Below the pieces are notes generated by a model. That model did no database searches. It was not told the DNA's origin and saw only the letters and a list, made by a program, of their open reading frames with translations. A stretch of DNA of 64,000 nucleotides from Streptomyces sp. TLI_171 (GTDB lineage: Bacteria > Actinomycetota > Actinomycetes > Streptomycetales > Streptomycetaceae), in the NCBI RefSeq assembly GCF_003610255.1, contig NZ_RAPS01000001.1, positions 7,281,001 through 7,345,000 on the forward strand, in the 5' to 3' direction. Positions within the stretch are counted from its first letter, which is position 1. Each line of letters opens with the position of its first letter. Positions 62,445 through 64,000 of this stretch are shown here, piece by piece. The translations under genes and the position numbers were made by a program.

Positions 62445-64000
62445 ATGGTGCAGTCCCTGATTCCGCTGGTGGTACGCCACACCCACCGTCTTCCCGTCCC
62501 CGCCGGTCCGCGTGGCGAAGGGGCGGCGGCGGCCCGGCAGTTCGACGTCGCGCTGATGTCGGTGGGGTTCAAGCTGTCGAGCGACCTGCTGGCGCGGCTG
62601 TCGTGCTGCCCGGAGCCGCAGGTGCGCGAGCTGGCCGGCGAAACCCTGGCCACCGTGCGGGAGTTGGTCGGCGACCACGTCCGGCACAACAGCTACTTCG
62701 TGGACTTCCCGCGCAACGTGCCCGACACCGTGGAGTTCTGGCTCGACTGCCTGGCCGAGGCGCTCGCCGACAAGCCGCGCCGCGAGGCGACCCTGATCCG
62801 GCTGTGGAACGGAGCCGTCGACCTGCTGCAGCTGCCCCGCTACGGCCGCTACCAGCACAGCTTCGAGCAACTGACGGCCGCGCACCAGGAGTTCATCGCG
62901 GGCGCGGGCGACCGGGTGACGGTGCTGCACCTGGGCGGCGAGCCCGAGCAGGAGGTCACCGCGCTGTACCTCGCGCTGGCGGGCAGCAGCACGCCGCTCG
63001 GCGAGGAGGCGCTGCGCGACCTCGCGGTGCTCGCCGGGCCGTGCGCCGAGGGCCCGCAGCCCGCGGCGATCCCGGTCCGGGAGAACCGTGCCGTGGTCAA
63101 CCTGGCGCGGCTGAAGGCCGGTTCGGGCCTGCTGCTGGACACCGTCACCGACGTGCTCCGGCTGGCCTGCGCGCTCTCCGGCGGCGACGTCACCCTCGCC
63201 ACGCCGACCCGCTTCCGGACGATGTCCCGGCCGGCCCGCCGCGCCCTGCTCGCCGGGCTGGACGCGCTGGTCTCCGACCGCCCCGGCAAGCTCGCCGACG
63301 TGCTGACCCGCCGGGAGGCGTTCAAGCGGCTGGGCGAGCGCCTGCATCCGCACGAGTACCCGCAGTGGCCGCACGCCGCCTCGGTGTTCGCGGCGGCCCG
63401 TGGCGAACTGACGGTCCGCACCGCGGAGAGCCGGGTGGAGGAACTGCTGGCCGCCGGGGACGTGCTGGCCGCCACCGAGCTGCTGGCCGCGACGCCGGGC
63501 AGGCTGCTGCGCGCGCTGGACCGCCTGCTGCGCGGCTGCCGCACCGAGGAGGAGCGGGCGGCCGTGGTCGCCGCGGTCGAACGCGCCGCCCCCGAGGCGT
63601 CCGGGCGGCTACTGCTCTCGCTCCGCGAACACCTGCAGAACCGCTACCCGGGCGGCGAAGCCCAGCGGCTGTTCGTCAACCGGCACGCCCGGGCCAAGGT
63701 CCTCGCCGACACCCGCCCGCCGCTGCCGACCGCCGAACGCCTGCGCCTGATGGCGGTGCTGGACGCCGAGACCGCCCGTCGCCTCCCCGCGGGCCCGCGC
63801 CGCCTGCTGGTCGACCCGGACCTGCTGGACGTCGCGCTCCCGCTCAGCGGCAAGGCCACCGCGGCCGGCCTCGGCGTGCTGCCGCGCGGTTCGCTGACGC
63901 CGGTCCGCGGCGAGCTGCTGCGCTTCTTCGTGTACTGGAAGCAGCGCGGTGCCCGCGCCGACTTCGACCTGTCCGCGCTGATGCTGAACGCCGACTTCGA
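62445..64000 (+). CDS. Large uncharacterised protein, probably TerD-associated (cut by right edge)
   Basis: At least 518 residues of a protein whose C-terminal part is outside the window. The visible part has no signal peptide or membrane helix and is mainly alpha-helical: MVQSLIPLVVRHTHRLPVPA, DTVTDVLRLACALSGGDVTL and FKRLGERLHPHEYPQWPHAA. At the edge GELLRFFVYWKQRG and DFDLSALMLNADF resemble the beginning of a TerD-like (stress or tellurite) domain. Similar long proteins of unknown function occur in other streptomycetes; that comparison is from memory. ATG at 62445. Confidence 0.7.
   Translation, partial: MVQSLIPLVVRHTHRLPVPAGPRGEGAAAARQFDVALMSVGFKLSSDLLARLSCCPEPQVRELAGETLATVRELVGDHVRHNSYFVDFPRNVPDTVEFWLDCLAEALADKPRREATLIRLWNGAVDLLQLPRYGRYQHSFEQLTAAHQEFIAGAGDRVTVLHLGGEPEQEVTALYLALAGSSTPLGEEALRDLAVLAGPCAEGPQPAAIPVRENRAVVNLARLKAGSGLLLDTVTDVLRLACALSGGDVTLATPTRFRTMSRPARRALLAGLDALVSDRPGKLADVLTRREAFKRLGERLHPHEYPQWPHAASVFAAARGELTVRTAESRVEELLAAGDVLAATELLAATPGRLLRALDRLLRGCRTEEERAAVVAAVERAAPEASGRLLLSLREHLQNRYPGGEAQRLFVNRHARAKVLADTRPPLPTAERLRLMAVLDAETARRLPAGPRRLLVDPDLLDVALPLSGKATAAGLGVLPRGSLTPVRGELLRFFVYWKQRGARADFDLSALMLNADF

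Overview
The window is about 64 kb of very GC-rich DNA (roughly 73% G+C by eye). Gene content is typical of Streptomycetaceae (Streptomyces or Kitasatospora): a mycothiol-type (MDMPI) enzyme, an F420-family LLM oxidoreductase, many ROK, TetR, MarR, Rrf2 and GntR regulators, Tat and Sec secreted proteins, GTG and TTG starts, and many leaderless promoters. I see no rRNA, tRNA, CRISPR array, phage or insertion sequence. About 55 genes are supported, mostly short transcription units.

Layout. 0-6.3 kb: xthA (cut by the left edge), a GntR and a ROK regulator, a methyltransferase, and two paralogous secreted carbohydrate-binding-like proteins, one of them frameshifted. 6.3-16.4 kb: a seven-gene minus-strand sulfur-scavenging operon (TauD/AtsK-type dioxygenase, ROK regulator, Tat lipoprotein, two permeases, fused double ATPase, arylsulfatase). 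It is preceded by a 29-residue peptide with nine cysteines, which looks like a cysteine-sensing attenuator. 16.6-22.1 kb: GNAT, small secreted protein, dienelactone hydrolase-like protein, RibD-like reductase with a divergent TetR, and an NAD-dependent DNA ligase. 22.2-26.4 kb: biotin operon bioB-bioA-bioD plus an ATP-grasp gene. 26.6-31.7 kb: small enzymes and membrane proteins, then an MFS exporter with its Rrf2 regulator sharing one operator sequence. 32.3-35 kb: a nickel/cobalt module, nmtR with a divergent P1B-4 ATPase. 35-48.4 kb: acyl-CoA dehydrogenase, VOC protein, MDMPI protein, a secreted GH87-like glucanase with duplicated F5/8C modules, a GH18-like protein, an alcohol dehydrogenase/TetR pair, a chloramphenicol phosphotransferase homologue, and an SDR lacking its catalytic tyrosine. 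48.4-54.5 kb: a Ski2-like helicase, small secreted proteins, a FabH homologue and a TetR. 54.6-60.2 kb: dihydroxyacetone kinase (dhaM opposite dhaKL) and a hydantoin/pyrimidine catabolic operon. 60.2-64 kb: NmrA-like/MarR pair, a macro-domain protein and a protein cut by the right edge.

Two genome-wide signals run through the window. First, a 13-bp palindrome TGACG-N3-CGTCA sits exactly on stop codons at seven gene ends. Second, ten genes have a TANNNT -10 box only 6-7 nt before the start codon, which indicates leaderless mRNAs and fixes those starts. The most interesting single locus is the polycysteine leader peptide ahead of the sulfate-ester operon.
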